Part shown: piece after piece, positions 33,256-46,451 of the stretch
Layout: each line of letters begins with the position of its first letter
Numbering within the stretch: the first letter of the stretch is position 1
NCBI GenBank assembly: GCA_963969395.1
Contig: OZ017795.1
Location: 30,361,063 to 30,425,062 of the forward strand
DNA length: 64,000 nt
Direction of reading: 5' to 3'
Source: Pseudoscleropodium purum
Lineage: Eukaryota; Streptophyta; Bryopsida; Hypnales; Brachytheciaceae
Notes under the pieces: generated by a model
Databases searched by the model: none
What the model saw: only the letters and a program-made list of their open reading frames with translations
Told to the model about the DNA's origin: nothing
Program-made: the position numbers and the translations under genes

Positions 33256-34719
33256 TAGGAGTCTCTTTAACCTTGTAAAGACAGACCCATGACCATTCAT
33301 TTCAAGCTTCAATTGCCATCACACTATTTGTTGCTATTTTGCAACTAGATATGTAGTATGAATGAAAAAATTTTAATTTATTTTGCAAAGATGGTCATAT
33401 GTCTACTACAAGTTATAAAATTTTCAAATATTTTTGGAAAAATTTGAAATTATTATGAATGTTTTAAGAAAAAAATGAAGTAAATTTTCATTATGGATGT
33501 ATATTATAGTGTAAAACATCATGGTATAAACCAAAGTTATTGTGCCACTCTAAAATTAAAAATCAACATACCATGGTTATGGGCCTAAAGTTCAAATTGC
33601 TCTAAAATATTGAAATTTTTGAAATTTTTATTTCGAGTAGAAACTACATTTTTATAGGCTTCATTTTATTAGATGGCAAATTTCATTAAAATGGCGGTAT
33701 TCCATATGCCATTTTCACACCTTGACATCTAGGACAAGTATACATTGCTAACATCTAGGTCCCTTTTAGATTCTAGAAATCTATGACCCATATAGATACT
33801 AGACCGAGCATTCTAAAAAATTTAAGACTAATATAGATTTCAGATATCTAAGAGAGGTGTAGATTTCAAAAATCTAGTACTAGTGTAGATCCTAGTATAG
33901 AAAAAATGGTCAGACTGTGCTATCTGAACTGCCAAAAGTGCCAAATTAATGGAACACCACCATTTTAACAAAATTTGTTATTTAGTTGGTCTCAATTTGA
34001 AAAAACATTGTTTTCACAACTAAACTTCACATTAAGAGAAAATAGCAGAAATGGCTAAAATACACTACAAGGGAGATCCATGGATTGAGCATCTTCTTAT
34101 ATAGAAAAGTCCATAAGACCTTGATGAGGCACTTTCCAAAACTATTCATTGAAAATGTACTCAAGTACCCTCCAAATGAATAAATAGGATGACAAAATAT
34201 TTTTTTCCCATCCTACAATGCCAAGTGAAGTCATCGATGAGACACTTAGTGTTTGCAATAGTGTTATAGGATTAATTTCCAATCCTTTCCAATTATATTA
34301 TGTGCCAAAGCACCTCTTGATCCTTGTAACATTTTAAGTAGTTGCTTTGTGTGAATGAAGATTTCACTTCTAGAGAAATTAGGGGTCAAAGGTCTAACAT
34401 GCACTAGTGGAAATTCTTTTTGAGTGATCCTATGTTTTTTTGTGAATGGTAGCACTCCAATTTGATGTAGGTGAATAAGTGGATAATGTTGTGGAGAATG
34501 GTTGCATGTATTCAGGTCTATGGATTCAAGATTTGTGAAAGCTTTTCCAACTACATTGGATGAGGTTTAGAAACAAGTTAGAAAATTGTGTTTAGCATAC
34601 CCCTTCTATCTACTCCATGATAGGCCTTCTAACTACACATTGACTACGTAGTAAGTGTAAACATTAATTAATGAATCAATGATTTGTCTTGACTGATATG
34701 CTAGAGACTTAAGCTTTAG
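33256..34719. other. AT-rich intergenic with imperfect TAGAT-rich repeats
   Basis: 33730-33905 contains recurring phrases of the kind TAGATTTCAGATATCTA, TAGATTTCAAAAATCTAG and TAGATCCTAG. No gene is seen. Confidence 0.5.
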
Positions 34720-35325
34720 AAGAAACCCACCTTTTTGTAACATTCACATAAAATAGGAACGGTTTTCAAAACTCAGATCTGTTAGTGGATGGAAAGCCAT
34801 GGGATCCAAGATTTTGTGGAATAAAACACGCATGGGGTCCTTAACTTTGTAACGCTACTGTGGACACTTAGTGTCCGATGGATGGCAAATAATTCTCTTG
34901 TATAAGACAAAAGTGCAACTATTCATCCTTGGAGTTTTGTTGTAAAAAGGAAATATCTTCTAGATTAGTTTGACTTCCAATGAATACTTTTCCATTTTTT
35001 AAGCAATTGATTCCAATAGTTTTAAAAAATGATGATTTCTTCAAAGACTAGTCTATCTTTATGGGGTTAAAAAAAATAGATTCTTGCATGCTTCAAAAAA
35101 TTCTATACTCTCATTTCTAGGATGATATTGTGAATTCTTGGTGGAATGCTAAACTTAAGGTAGAACTACCCATTACTATACAGATTTGTAATCTAGGTAC
35201 TTTGGAGAAGATATTTATGAGCTCTCATATTTTTCAGACATTGAATTGTTTGAGAGAAGTCAATTGCAAAAAGAATGAAGACATTCTGACAAGATATGAA
35301 TTTTTTGTGAGTTTTCAAAGCTGAA
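34720..35325 (+). other. Possible decayed coding remnant (retroelement-like?)
   Basis: The stretch 35118-35322 is open and encodes DDIVNSWWNAKLKVELPITI followed by QICNLGTLEKIFMSSHIFQT. Upstream, near 34780, GWKAMGSKILWNKTRMGS with interspersed stops looks protein-derived. Trp-rich segments of this kind occur near the ends of plant LINE reverse transcriptases, but no RT or RNase H motif is seen. The assignment is weak. Confidence 0.25.
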
Positions 35326-35619
35326 ATGTAAAATTGTGATTAGACCCTTGTTGAAGCATAGGCTGATGTGTCTGCCCTCTAGTGCATTGCCATCATGATA
35401 ATGGATTGGTAAGATTGTGGCAATAGATGGGGCCAATGACGGAAATGGGAGGAACCTGTAGGTGACGGAATTGGGTATATAGTGGTATTGGACTATTCTA
35501 CCTTAGTTCAATTTAGGCATCATATATATTTTGGAGTCTTCTAATAAAGCATTAGATGTGTCTAGGTAGTGTAGAGTATGTTACATAGAAAGCACCATGT
35601 GAGGACACAATCAAAATGA

Positions 35620-36130
35620 CATCTCAACCCCGAAATGCTTGAGGCACCACATTCTAGTGTTGACAATATTTTGAAGTAAAATAAAGCCTAATTATAAAGT
35701 TGCCATTTCTAGTAGTCTATATTTTTGAATATATGTTTTTGAAGTCTAGTTTTAGCATCAAATAACCGATTATGAAAATGATTCATGAATGGTGTTTTTT
35801 CTATTTTTCTATTTTGTGAAACAATGTCCATTGCAATGTAGACTTTCTGTAGTGTTGAGAGGTCTTGGAAATGAGCCTCAAAAACACTAGATCTAGGAGG
35901 GAATTTAACATTCATAATTAATTTTTTTTAAATTGTAGAAAACATTTTGAGAAGCAATTAACTAATCGAGATTCTTCATGTTATATCCTTTAACCTTATA
36001 TTTTGTTGATGATTGTAATTTTAGATTTTACTTGTGAAAAGAGGATTGAAAGAATTCCAATCACTTTCACCATTTCAACACCGTCATGATCAAATACTAT
36101 AATCTTTTAATTTGTAAATGATACTATTAT
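35620..36130. repeat. Dispersed duplicate, copy 1 (partner 38890-39395)
   Basis: GTAGTGTTGAGAGGTCTTGGAAATGA, ACACTAGATCTAGGAG, TTTTGAGAAGC, GTGAAAAGAGGATTGAAAGA and TATAATCTTTTAATTTGTAAATGATA occur here and, in the same order and orientation, at 38890-39395. The copies are roughly 500 bp, diverged by many small changes. Confidence 0.8.
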
Positions 36131-36829
36131 GTTTTCTTTTTCTATATGATTTTTAATGTATCTAGCTTGAATTTGTATGGTTACAATTGAAGAGAATTTG
36201 ATACTACTTATCAAAATGTTGGTATTATTTTTTATTTAAAGCAAATTCATTGAAGCTCTTCTAAAGCCTTTAGCATTAACTGACATGAAGCCATGATTTA
36301 ATTTATCCTAAAAAAACACATTGAAGGTGATGAGGTTTACTTCAAGGCCATATTAAATGCTATGAGGACCTTCAATTCACTAGGTTATAAATGTCTCTCC
36401 TATGTACAAATGAGTAACATGCTCCTTCATATATCTATGACTATTGTTCATGAGGTATGCAAGCTTCATTAGGCATTTTTTTGAATCTGGTACATCATGC
36501 TTTGGCTAAGTGTGAAGGACCTACTATTGGTTGCAATAAGGAATAAGACCCTCTTCTCTGTGAAAAAACATTCAAAGCTACCATCTCTATAGCAAAGAGC
36601 AAAAGAAAATGAAAAATGTTTTTTTTGGCATATTTAACCATAGGATTTTATACTAGACTAGTATAAAAATGTGTGGAAAAAATTTCACAAACTTTGACCT
36701 TGTAGATTGCAAGATATTTGCATTTCAAGTGAAAAAAACAAGTTTTTTTGCACATTGTTCAAGTAGAATTTTGGGTTTTGAACCTTCATAACTTATAAAT
36801 TTTCCTCTATTGATTTTGAATTTCTAATT

Positions 36830-37250
36830 TTATATAATAAAGAATTGAGGTGAGAGTCTAGGGAAAGCAAAAACAAAACACACACTTTGTTTACACTCAT
36901 TAAAATATTCAGAAGTAGAAATACATTCATGATTGAAAGAAAATCTAATTTGTTAATAGCTTTAAGATGAAATTGAAATACTCGAACATCAACGGTGAAA
37001 TTATTCTAGCAAGAAATCTTAACCTTGTGAAGCTTTTTTTTTAAATTGTGAAAATTGAAGTTAAAAATGAATCCTATAAGTTATGTTTTCAAAAAGATTC
37101 TTTGATTCCCAAAAAATAAGATTGTCCATAACTTTCATATAACAAATTCAAATGGAATAAATCAAAGCTTGTCATGTACATGAATATATAATCAATTCAA
37201 CACAATTTTTTTCTTAAAATTCATTTAATTCTTTTAGAAGGTTTTTTTTT
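36830..37250. repeat. Dispersed repeat with an inverted partner at 63330-63900
   Basis: GAATTGAGGTGAGAGTCTAG, GAATCCTATAAGTTAT and AAGATTGTCCATAACTTTC here match the reverse complements of CTAGACTCTCAACTCAATTC, ATAACTTATAGGATCC and GAAAGTTATGGACAATCTT near 63880, 63645 and 63592. The order is reversed, as expected for inverted copies. Confidence 0.75.
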
Positions 37251-38889
37251 GCTTACTGAACTAAAAGAAGGGACTTTTTGCCATAATTTTTGCTCCCATG
37301 CTTTGATTGATATAGAAATTATATTTTTTAAAAGCTAATTTTTTTTTCTATCTTCACAAAAGAATTCAGAAAATCACAATAAATATTGAGACTGTATGAG
37401 CTTCCCCTAAATCATTTTTGTCCCTCAAAAAGACAATGGGACTTTAAGATTAAGCTGTACAAGTTCATGATTATAGTTATAAATATTTAAGGATCTTGGA
37501 GAAAAATACCCATAAGTTTTAGTTTTCATTTTTTCTTACTGTGCCTTTCATCATTGTGTTAGTTCAAATATTTACTCCATTTGCACAAAGCTCATTAATT
37601 TCTATATTTCATGACAAAATTTTTAAATTTTCCACTATGATTGAGGTCAAACATAGCTATTGCAGTGCTCATTGTCTTCCAAGGAAGCAATGGGCTTTCT
37701 TGGATAAAGTTCATGATGGAAAGTCTACTAATTGTATCACAAGTTTCATTTGATTCTCTGCTAATTGTATCGTAACTTTCATCTCATTAATCAAAATGGT
37801 ATCATTCAAGCCTTTCCACATACATTTAATTTATTAAATGTATTTCCAATTATAAATTATAAAAAAAATATTTTTGTCTTATTCTTGGCCTTCTTTTGAG
37901 CTTGCACACGATGGACTAATAATTACATATAATTCAATTACTTCTTTACCATGTAGTCAAAAGTAATGAATACTGTTACGCCTTCAAGGTAGTGTTTCAC
38001 CACATGTTTTGTACAAATTATAAATAAACTAACCGTAGAAATTGGTTTCTAGTGAGGTGCCCTCTTATTGCTAGTTTGAACCTTCAGGAAATTCAGAGGA
38101 CCTTATGTCCATTTCACTTTGAATTTCAAGCTCTCTTACACATGCCCTTCAAAATTTTGGGACTTCAACCTTGCACTTTGGGCCCCCATGCACTTTAATA
38201 TAATTGAAAACATGATGCCAAGTTTGGCTTTCAAGGTAGATTTGTCACCATTCTATTTTATAGTCAAAAATGTATTATAACTCATAACGCAGTCCCTCTT
38301 TTTATACCCTTAAATTTGCAAAAAAAATACAAGTGTAGATGTCTATAATGAACTATTAGACTTGGCATCATGTAGTCCATAATCATCATGCAATTCATTT
38401 TGGTATACATGGCAGGCAGGCATTGGAAATGAAGAGCTAGATAGGTTATGGTTCATAACCTAGGGTTGCTTTAACATTATGAATACCTACCAAGGCAGGT
38501 TGCAAAATAGTGTGTAGGTTAGTAGACCCAATGTATACTTTAGTTATTTTTGAACCCCCTTTCTGTGGCCTTACTAGCATCTACTAGAATTGTCCACCAC
38601 TTTCAATCCTTTTCTTTACATATTTGTGATGTAGCTAATATGGGAATTTGAAACAACCTAGGAATGCCAAGAGGAGAGACCGCAACAATGGTTGGACCCA
38701 CATGCTTGTCATCTCTAAAGTCTTTGAATTTCTTTGTAGTTCAATATAAATTCACATCAATCTTAATGAACTCCACACCAAAAGATTTCAACCTATCAGA
38801 ATGACAACTATGACTCAAGATATATACATGCAAATGAAGGAATTCCTATGTTTTGAGCATGGATATGAACCATGAAGAACCATGATACA

Positions 38890-39395
38890 TTATGGATTGA
38901 CCCCTAGATGCCTAAGGCACCAAATTTTGATGTTGACAATACTTTGAAGTTAAATAAAACCAAACCAAATTGCTATTTTTAGTAGTTTATGATTTTGAAA
39001 AATTCTTTTTGAAGTTTAGTTTTAGCATCCAAAATTCATATTTGAAATTTTTTTATTATGCTTTTTCTATTCAAGATTTTGTACAAGGATATTCATTGCA
39101 ATCTTAACTATCTGTAGTGTTGAGGGTTCTTGGAAATGACCCTCAAATACACTAGATCTTGGAGAAAAAATCACATTAAAAACTCATTTAAAAAATTGTA
39201 GAAGAGATTTTGAGAAGCCATAAATTGATTGGAGTTATGCATGTTAAGACCTTCAACCTCATATTTTTTGATAACCAACTTTTTAGATTTGACATGTGAA
39301 AAGAGGATTAAAAGACTTCAAATTACTTTTGCAAGTTTTAACACCCTCATGATTAAACATTATAATCTTTCAATCTATAAGTGATATTGTACAGA
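38890..39395. repeat. Dispersed duplicate, copy 2 (partner 35620-36130)
   Basis: Contains GTAGTGTTGAGGGTTCTTGGAAATGA, ACACTAGATCTTGGAG, GTGAAAAGAGGATTAAAAGA and TATAATCTTTCAATCTATAAGTGATA, matching copy 1 block for block. Confidence 0.8.
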
Positions 39396-39974
39396 AACTA
39401 AAATAAAGATTCTAGACAGAAGCAAGTCAAAGATTTGAACATTGAGTATATCATCTTGATGTCCTCTAAATGATAAAAATGAGCATTAGTGCATTTTGTA
39501 GAAGGCACACTCTCTCAATCTTACACCTTTTTTGTTTACTTCTACTAATTCAAGCTCTAGAGTGTGACATAATTGTGCACAACACAAAGCTAAGGTAAAT
39601 AGCTTATAATTGATGCTAGCTAACCAGCATGAAAAAGTAAAAGTATCAATTTGGAAAAGTTCCTAATTTTTTGGCTTTGAAGTATTCAGACACACATGAT
39701 TCACATACGGTAGATTAACATTCAACTTGGAACCCCCTCAAATGTGGCATTTCCAAATCTTCACAGCGTTGCAGCCGGTCTAACTTGCAAATATACATTA
39801 ATTGTCCTCTCTTTCATTGAACTTACATCTCGTAAACCTAATTCTTGAAACGATTCAAGACAAAAATTCTCAAACAATAAAGAGACGTAAATATTTACAT
39901 ATAGAAAGTCTCGATAGGCATGCAAAACAATTGTTGAAAACAAAAAATTGTATTGAAATAGACATCCTAAAACA

Positions 39975-42900
39975 AAGAAGAGACTAAGACTGAAACACCT
40001 CTAAATAGGGCTTCACTTTTTTCAAAACTTAACTTATTGCTTGATTGAAACTCAAAATTGAAACTCAAAACAATACATCTTGTCTCAAATCAAGGGTTGG
40101 TATCACCGAAGCATCAAATAGATACTTTTTAGAACATAGTCTAAAGTAGTAACTACTATGGTTACTACAGAAATATTGGATATCTATGAATCCAAAGACT
40201 ATTATAAGTGTCATAGTCCATCCAAGCAAATTTACATACTGTAAGTACAAGAGAAAGAGTCCAAAGATAACAAATCTATGTGCTTGATAACAAAATGTTG
40301 CACCAAATTTGTGTTGGAAAAATTTGATTTGAAGGGTGTGCCTCACCTATGCTTGTCCCAAATACAACACAAACTAATGTGAAGTCAGTGAGGATGCATG
40401 AAGTGTCTTTAGCAACAGCCAATTGCTATCTATATCACAAATCAATCAAACCAACAAAAAAGAAATAGTAAAAAACGTCATAGAGCAACATACAATCAAA
40501 TCACAACAACAACCTAAGCCAACTACAATCCACAAAGAAAAGAGACCTTTGCCATTCCAAGAAGCTCAAGAGTCATCACAAAAAAGCTTTACAATTCAAG
40601 CTAGAGCAAACCACTAGACTTGCAATGCCAAAAGGTGAGACACATGAAATGGAAGGCCATTTCATTCTCACATAACTGGAGGTAAAACTACCAAAAAAGC
40701 CATAATGAGGTAGTTTCAAAATAACCGTCACTCAAAGTAGTGAATTGGTTCCAATTAAGGCTGTCTCCCTAGTGGGAGGGTGGGTGATATATGGTGTACT
40801 CATCCAAGCCTATTACAATACCTAATTAGTCATTGCCACAATGTGATATAGAAATAATAGGTCTATCAATTAGTTAAAAATACTTTAAACATAAAGTAGA
40901 ACCATTATTGCCACAAAAATGCTTACAAAGATAGAATACCAAATCCATATGGAGATGGTATCAACATCCAAATTGGGCTTTTTGATATATCAGTTTGATT
41001 CCAAAAATATAAGTAAGAAGTATATTGGAAAGAACTTACAAATAAATGAGTGTGTGACTAACTTGGTGTACCAATATTGAACCATGAAATAGAACTACTA
41101 AACAAAATCATGCTTTTATCTAAGATTAGAAAAACATGATGATTGGGCTAGGAGTTTACTACTAGGGGAATTTACATAACAATGGTAACTTCTATGGAAA
41201 CATATGAATGGATTTAATCAATCCTCTGAAGGCAAAAAGTCCTAGAAATACTTCACATAGTATTATAAATTTGAGATAAGGCTCTAAAAAGAAGCCTATG
41301 CAAATACCAAAGGAAAAGACATTGAGACTAAACACCCCTTAACAAGGCTTCACTTTTCACAACCTAACTTTGCTGCAAATTTGAGCAAAGCAATACTTTA
41401 TATCACATCAGTTCTTTGTAAATATCACCCAAAAATTACAAATTAAATAGCCCAAGTCTTGAGATTCTATGTGTCAATTCAATAATGTATAAATATAGTA
41501 ATAGGAGAATAAATCCATGTGCTTGACATGAGTCTTGAATTCCAATTTGGAGAAATTGGATTTGAAGGCACAGCCTCACTTATACCCATCCCAATATACA
41601 CAACAAGCCAATGTTATGTTAGTGAGGTTGTAACAAGTGTCTACAATTGCCACCAATTGCTATCTATGTCACAAATCCAAAATATCTTACAAGAGAAATT
41701 TATACAAAGCTAGGTCACAAGGAAGGAAGTAAATCACAAATTGTCACATCCAAGTTCTTTCCAATCAATCCAATACATGCAAGAGACCTTTGCCATTCTC
41801 GTAGCACAATTGAAGTCCAAGCGTTGCCTACACTAATCTCACACAAGATCACACAAATGTCAACACAACCAAAGATGTGGGACATAGCTAGGAGGCGATA
41901 ATTATATGCACAACTATTGGCAGGAAGAAATCCTAATGGATAATTTGAAAAAAAAGGCGCCACCCATCATGGGTAGGTGGGTGTACCATCCAAGCTATTT
42001 TTAGACTTAATTCTCACATTATGTGGCGGTCTCACCAAAACTACATGAAGCCTTGGAACTTTCTTAGAGTCATAGTGAATAAGAAGCTTCCATAGTGATT
42101 TCTTTAAAACCAAAGTGGGCCATGAAATTATTTATGCCTCCAATTAAATCAATTAGAAAACCTATATGGAAGATCCAATAGTGTAAAAATGGTCCATAGA
42201 GGTTACTTTTCCCTATCCGAATTATTTGTTAAAAACTCTCCACTAGAGTCTTTAGGTATTTTAATGTTACATATTAAAAACATAAAAGAATAAAAATACC
42301 CTTATGCATGCATTTTGATTATGTAATGGAACAACCTATATGATTATGGGAATTGATCATATGAGGAAGATGGTCAAGCCACATCCACTTGATTGAAAGT
42401 AAGTATGTGGTAAAAGATTAAAATCCAATTCTTGGTATAAAAATCATTTCCCAAACTTGCCAAAGAAGAGACTAAGACTTAATAGCCCTAAACTAGGCCT
42501 CAACTTTCCAAAACCTAACTAAATAGCCAGATAAAAATCAAGGCATGATCAAATGCAATAGAGAATAGTTTTAAACTCTCTCAACTAAACCCCAAAAGTA
42601 CTCAAATAGGATACATAGAGTGTAGATATAATATTTTCTAAATCAATCTAATGTAATCAAGTGCTAACAAAACATCTCCATGTGCAAGAGTATAGACAAG
42701 ATGTTCCAGTTTGAAATGAAGTTGCTCCAAATACTCCAAAAACTTGGGAGATTTTGACTTGAAGGCTGAGCTTCACTTGTGCCTATCCCAATCACAAAAC
42801 AAACCAATGAAATGTTAGTGAGGATGCACGAGGCGTCTTCAATTGAAAGCCAATTGCTATCTATGTCACAGGTCAACAAAAACCAAAAAGGAAATCAACA

Positions 42901-43640
42901 AATCACAATTTAGTAAGTAAAGCACGATCCTAAGCAAAATACAAGCCCAAGTAACCTTTGCTATTCCCGTGAAGTGCACAAGCTTGAAGCTCAAGAGTTG
43001 CACTCAAGAATACACTACCATCCACAAATCAACTACTACACTGAGAAGGTAAGAATGAAAGGCAAAGAAGCCATTATATTCTAACTAGTTTGAATTTGGG
43101 AGGGAAAGCCTATAAAGCTGGTCATAATGGAGTTAGTTATAGCTCCACATCATGCCAAAATCAAGTATTAGCCAAATAATAGTCACCTTTGGTGGGTGGG
43201 TGGTACATGCACCAAGACGGCTATATTACTGTAAACCATGTACTCTCACAAAGACCACAATAAGTGGGTGTACTAGTATTAAAAATATTATTTGTAGTAT
43301 GTCTAAGTGACATAGATCAATGAAATAAAATTAAACTTAACATTAAACCTTAGGTTAAGTGTGAGTAAGGATATGAAACCTTCCTAAAAGCACACTATGT
43401 TTAGGAAAATTTAAATGAAGGCTACTTAATAAGGGTGTAAAAATTACTAAAGATGGGAAATAAAAATTGAATTAGAGGCAAAGTCAAAATGATCATAGCA
43501 TTCAAAATGGATTGAGTGAATATTTCACAACAAAGGCTATGAAAACAAGGGGTCCACTTCATACAATTTTTGTTTTAACCATAGGATATTTGAACAAGAA
43601 TAAATTGCACTATGGCTAAAGAAGAAGAAGACATGCATGA
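39975..43640. repeat. Three diverged tandem copies of a unit of about 1.2 kb
   Basis: Shared landmarks appear three times in order: GAGACTAAGACT/GAGACTAAACAC with CTTCACTTTT (39980, 41325, 42468); TGAAGGxxxxxCCTCACTTxT with CCCAAT (40330, 41560, 42760); GTTAGTGAGGATGCA-like (40388, 41613, 42813); AATTGCTATCTATxTCACA (40421, 41655, 42852); and GGTGGGTGG (40783, 41965, 43192). Spacing is about 1,200-1,235 bp. No coding is evident; an old satellite-like or retroelement-derived block is possible. Confidence 0.75.
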
Positions 43641-46451
43641 TCTCCTTTGTGCACCTGGTTCAACCTTCAACAGATGACATCTTTGACTTTGATGCTGGAT
43701 CATTGAGCATCTTTGTGGCAACTATGAGGGAAGTAGGACACCGTGCTACAACAAAAGGGAAGTCATTCTGAAATGCAAATCTAGGTGAATCATACATGGT
43801 TTATCATGTCAATCACCAATTAATAAGCTCGGTTTGCTATGTCTACACTTATGTTCTGAAATGACTCCCTTTCCTAGAAAGGGACGCCATTGGGTATAAA
43901 GACGCTTTCAAGTGCTTGTACCTTGTTTAAATATCGAAATACAAGTTGGAACGTAAAAATTCAATTCCACATGTTCTTATATCAGGTTGAATCGAAGATG
44001 GTTGACTTGACAATGAGCTAGATGCTTGGGCATATTTGACCTTTAGTTCCCTTATGATCAAAGGATTTATAGATTTGTGAAACTCCATTACAAAATGAAA
44101 CAAAGTCAATATGCCATTCCAAGTTGTAGATTTTCAACCTGAGGTTACACTTGCTGAGTTCAGTATTCCATTGCTTTTTCCAATAATTACTATGTAATAA
44201 AATTTGACTCTTATGGTACCAAATTCTTTCTAAATTTGACAATTTTTGAGTGAAGCTCATTAGTTTGATTCCCTCATTGTGGCGATTCTACAAAAGTTTT
44301 GAATCAATAAAAATTTACGAACTTATTGTTTATAGTGATTTTTAAGCTAAAAGTCAACTCAGTCAAGTATTCAAGTTCTTCTATTTCCATGATAATTTTC
44401 CCGCGGAAATCATAGTTCCAATAATGCCAAATCCGACTGTGACATATCGGTAGTTGTCAAACCTCACTAAGTTCCCTTCTGGAAAAGTTCTGTTCTTTCT
44501 GTTCAAATCTCCTCTTCCGGTCCTTGAATGGGTTTCACTCTAAGTTCCCTTCTGGAAAGGTTCTGCACTACATAGAATTCTCAGTGTGAAAAATACATTA
44601 GACACCAAAAACGTCCAATTGAATGGAATTACTTGCAACAAGAGCCTCAAAGAACTCATGGTTGAGTAACATCTTATTCAAGTTTGGAGCCCTACATTGA
44701 AAAGCTAACTTTTTCCCTAGCTGTAGAATTTCTGAATATGTTTTGATTTCATAAACTTATCCCTTAATCACGAAGCAAGCAACGGACAGGAACACAAATT
44801 GCATTCACTTCACAACTCATGATTTATTAGCCACAAATTCAAACACATTGCGATGCACGATGACAGGAAACAAAAACATTCTCAATTTGCTACTTTCAAA
44901 TTCACATCCAATTCACAATCAGAGCAATTTGGCTAAAACATAGGCAATTGATTAGCCAGAGAATGTAATGAAGGTTTGAAACATCTTCTGTACAAAAAAT
45001 TTGAAACGGAGATTGGTGAAACCAATAGTTGCAACTTCCAAAATTTGAAGCAGAGGACTACTGCAAAACCCATCGCTTTTTGTTCCTTGAAATAGCGAAA
45101 AAATGTGGGACGAGTGAAAAAAAAAGTCATGAACGACAAAACGTGGGGTTGATTTGGTTATTAACATTAAATCATTTTCAATGAAAAGTGACTCAACTCT
45201 AGATCTCTTGAATGACACCAATGGGGTTTGCTCTAGTGGAGAGAGAGAAAGCCCCTTAGTTCCTTGTTGCAAGCTCCATCGCTCCATCTCAATGTTCGTT
45301 CCTTGATCTCAACATCCCCCATAATTTGTTGAAGTTGCACCATCAGGGAAGTGTAAGCTCTTTGAGATAGGCCCATAAAAAAATTACCATGAGTAGTGTA
45401 AGAATCTCACTCTATGAATTGGAAAAGGTCGGAATAAAATTCTTTTTTCCATCTTTAAACATTATAATCTTTTAATCCATCCTACCAAGGGTTCTAAATT
45501 TCCTTTCCACACATTTCTTTCCTTTAATAGTCTAGTGCAAATTTACAAGGTTGAATTTTGGGAAATAAAACTTTTATTTTCATTCTCTCATTGGCTTAAA
45601 AAGTGACATTTATTCACACTTTCTTCCTCAAATGCCAACCTTGGTCCTTTAGGTGTTAAATTGAAAAGAACACAAGCAACACACAAAATGGTGAAGTCCT
45701 AGAATAACACATATTCAACGACTTCTTCCCAATGGCTTTTTCACCATGCCTTTTTGCACCATTCATGCTCATATTTTAGGTGTTGATATCTAGACACACC
45801 TTAGTATTTATTAAAAAGTCCTTGGCAAAGATGGTGACTATGGACTTGATTACATGACTTTTGGATGAGTGCAAATTTGGGTGATTCCAATACCGTACAT
45901 AAAAATCCTCACATTACAAAGGAACACAAGAGAGCAAATTGTAATTGTTACAATGATACATTTCCATAAGGGTGCTACAGTAGTACATTCACAAGCTCAC
46001 GACTTGTCGAGGTGAAAAAGAGTATGCAGTTGAATCTCTGAATCACCAGCTCACTACAAGACTTCGGTGCTATCCTTGAATAATAATATCGCCTGCAAAA
46101 AGGCCCCAAAATTTGAGGAAGGTCTTTCTAAGGAATAACCAACTGTACCAATTGTTAAATAAGTATTTACAACAGAGCTTTTCCAAATCTTCAACATGAG
46201 GTTCCTGTTTTGATGCGAAAAGGACCAAAACATTTAAATGCCTCCACCCAGTCTCACGTCCACAACCGACAGCATCCCTTCAAGATTTGAATAGTAAAGC
46301 TGGAAACAACGTTCACAAACTCCAGCTGCAACTGTACGCCTCGTAATGATAAATAGGAAATCATCCTCGAACCCTTCTTTACAGGTTCACAGTAGATACA
46401 TTTTCTACTGAGTACAAGGTACGCCTTTGCAAAGTCTTGCGCGTCGTAGGG
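43641..46451. other. Intergenic 3' of the ATG18b-like gene
   Basis: No gene recognised. CTAAGTTCCCTTCTGGAAAAGTTCTG at 44469 is repeated as CTAAGTTCCCTTCTGGAAAGGTTCTG at 44541. Minus-strand frames at 44933-45287 carry no recognisable domain. The 3' UTR and polyadenylation site of the ATG18b-like gene should lie in the last few hundred bases, but no AATAAA was pinned down. Confidence 0.5.

Noticed and set aside
44933..45287. Minus-strand frames of 68 and 111 codons
   Set aside because: Phe-rich sequence without recognisable domain or consistent splice sites, overlapping each other in two frames.
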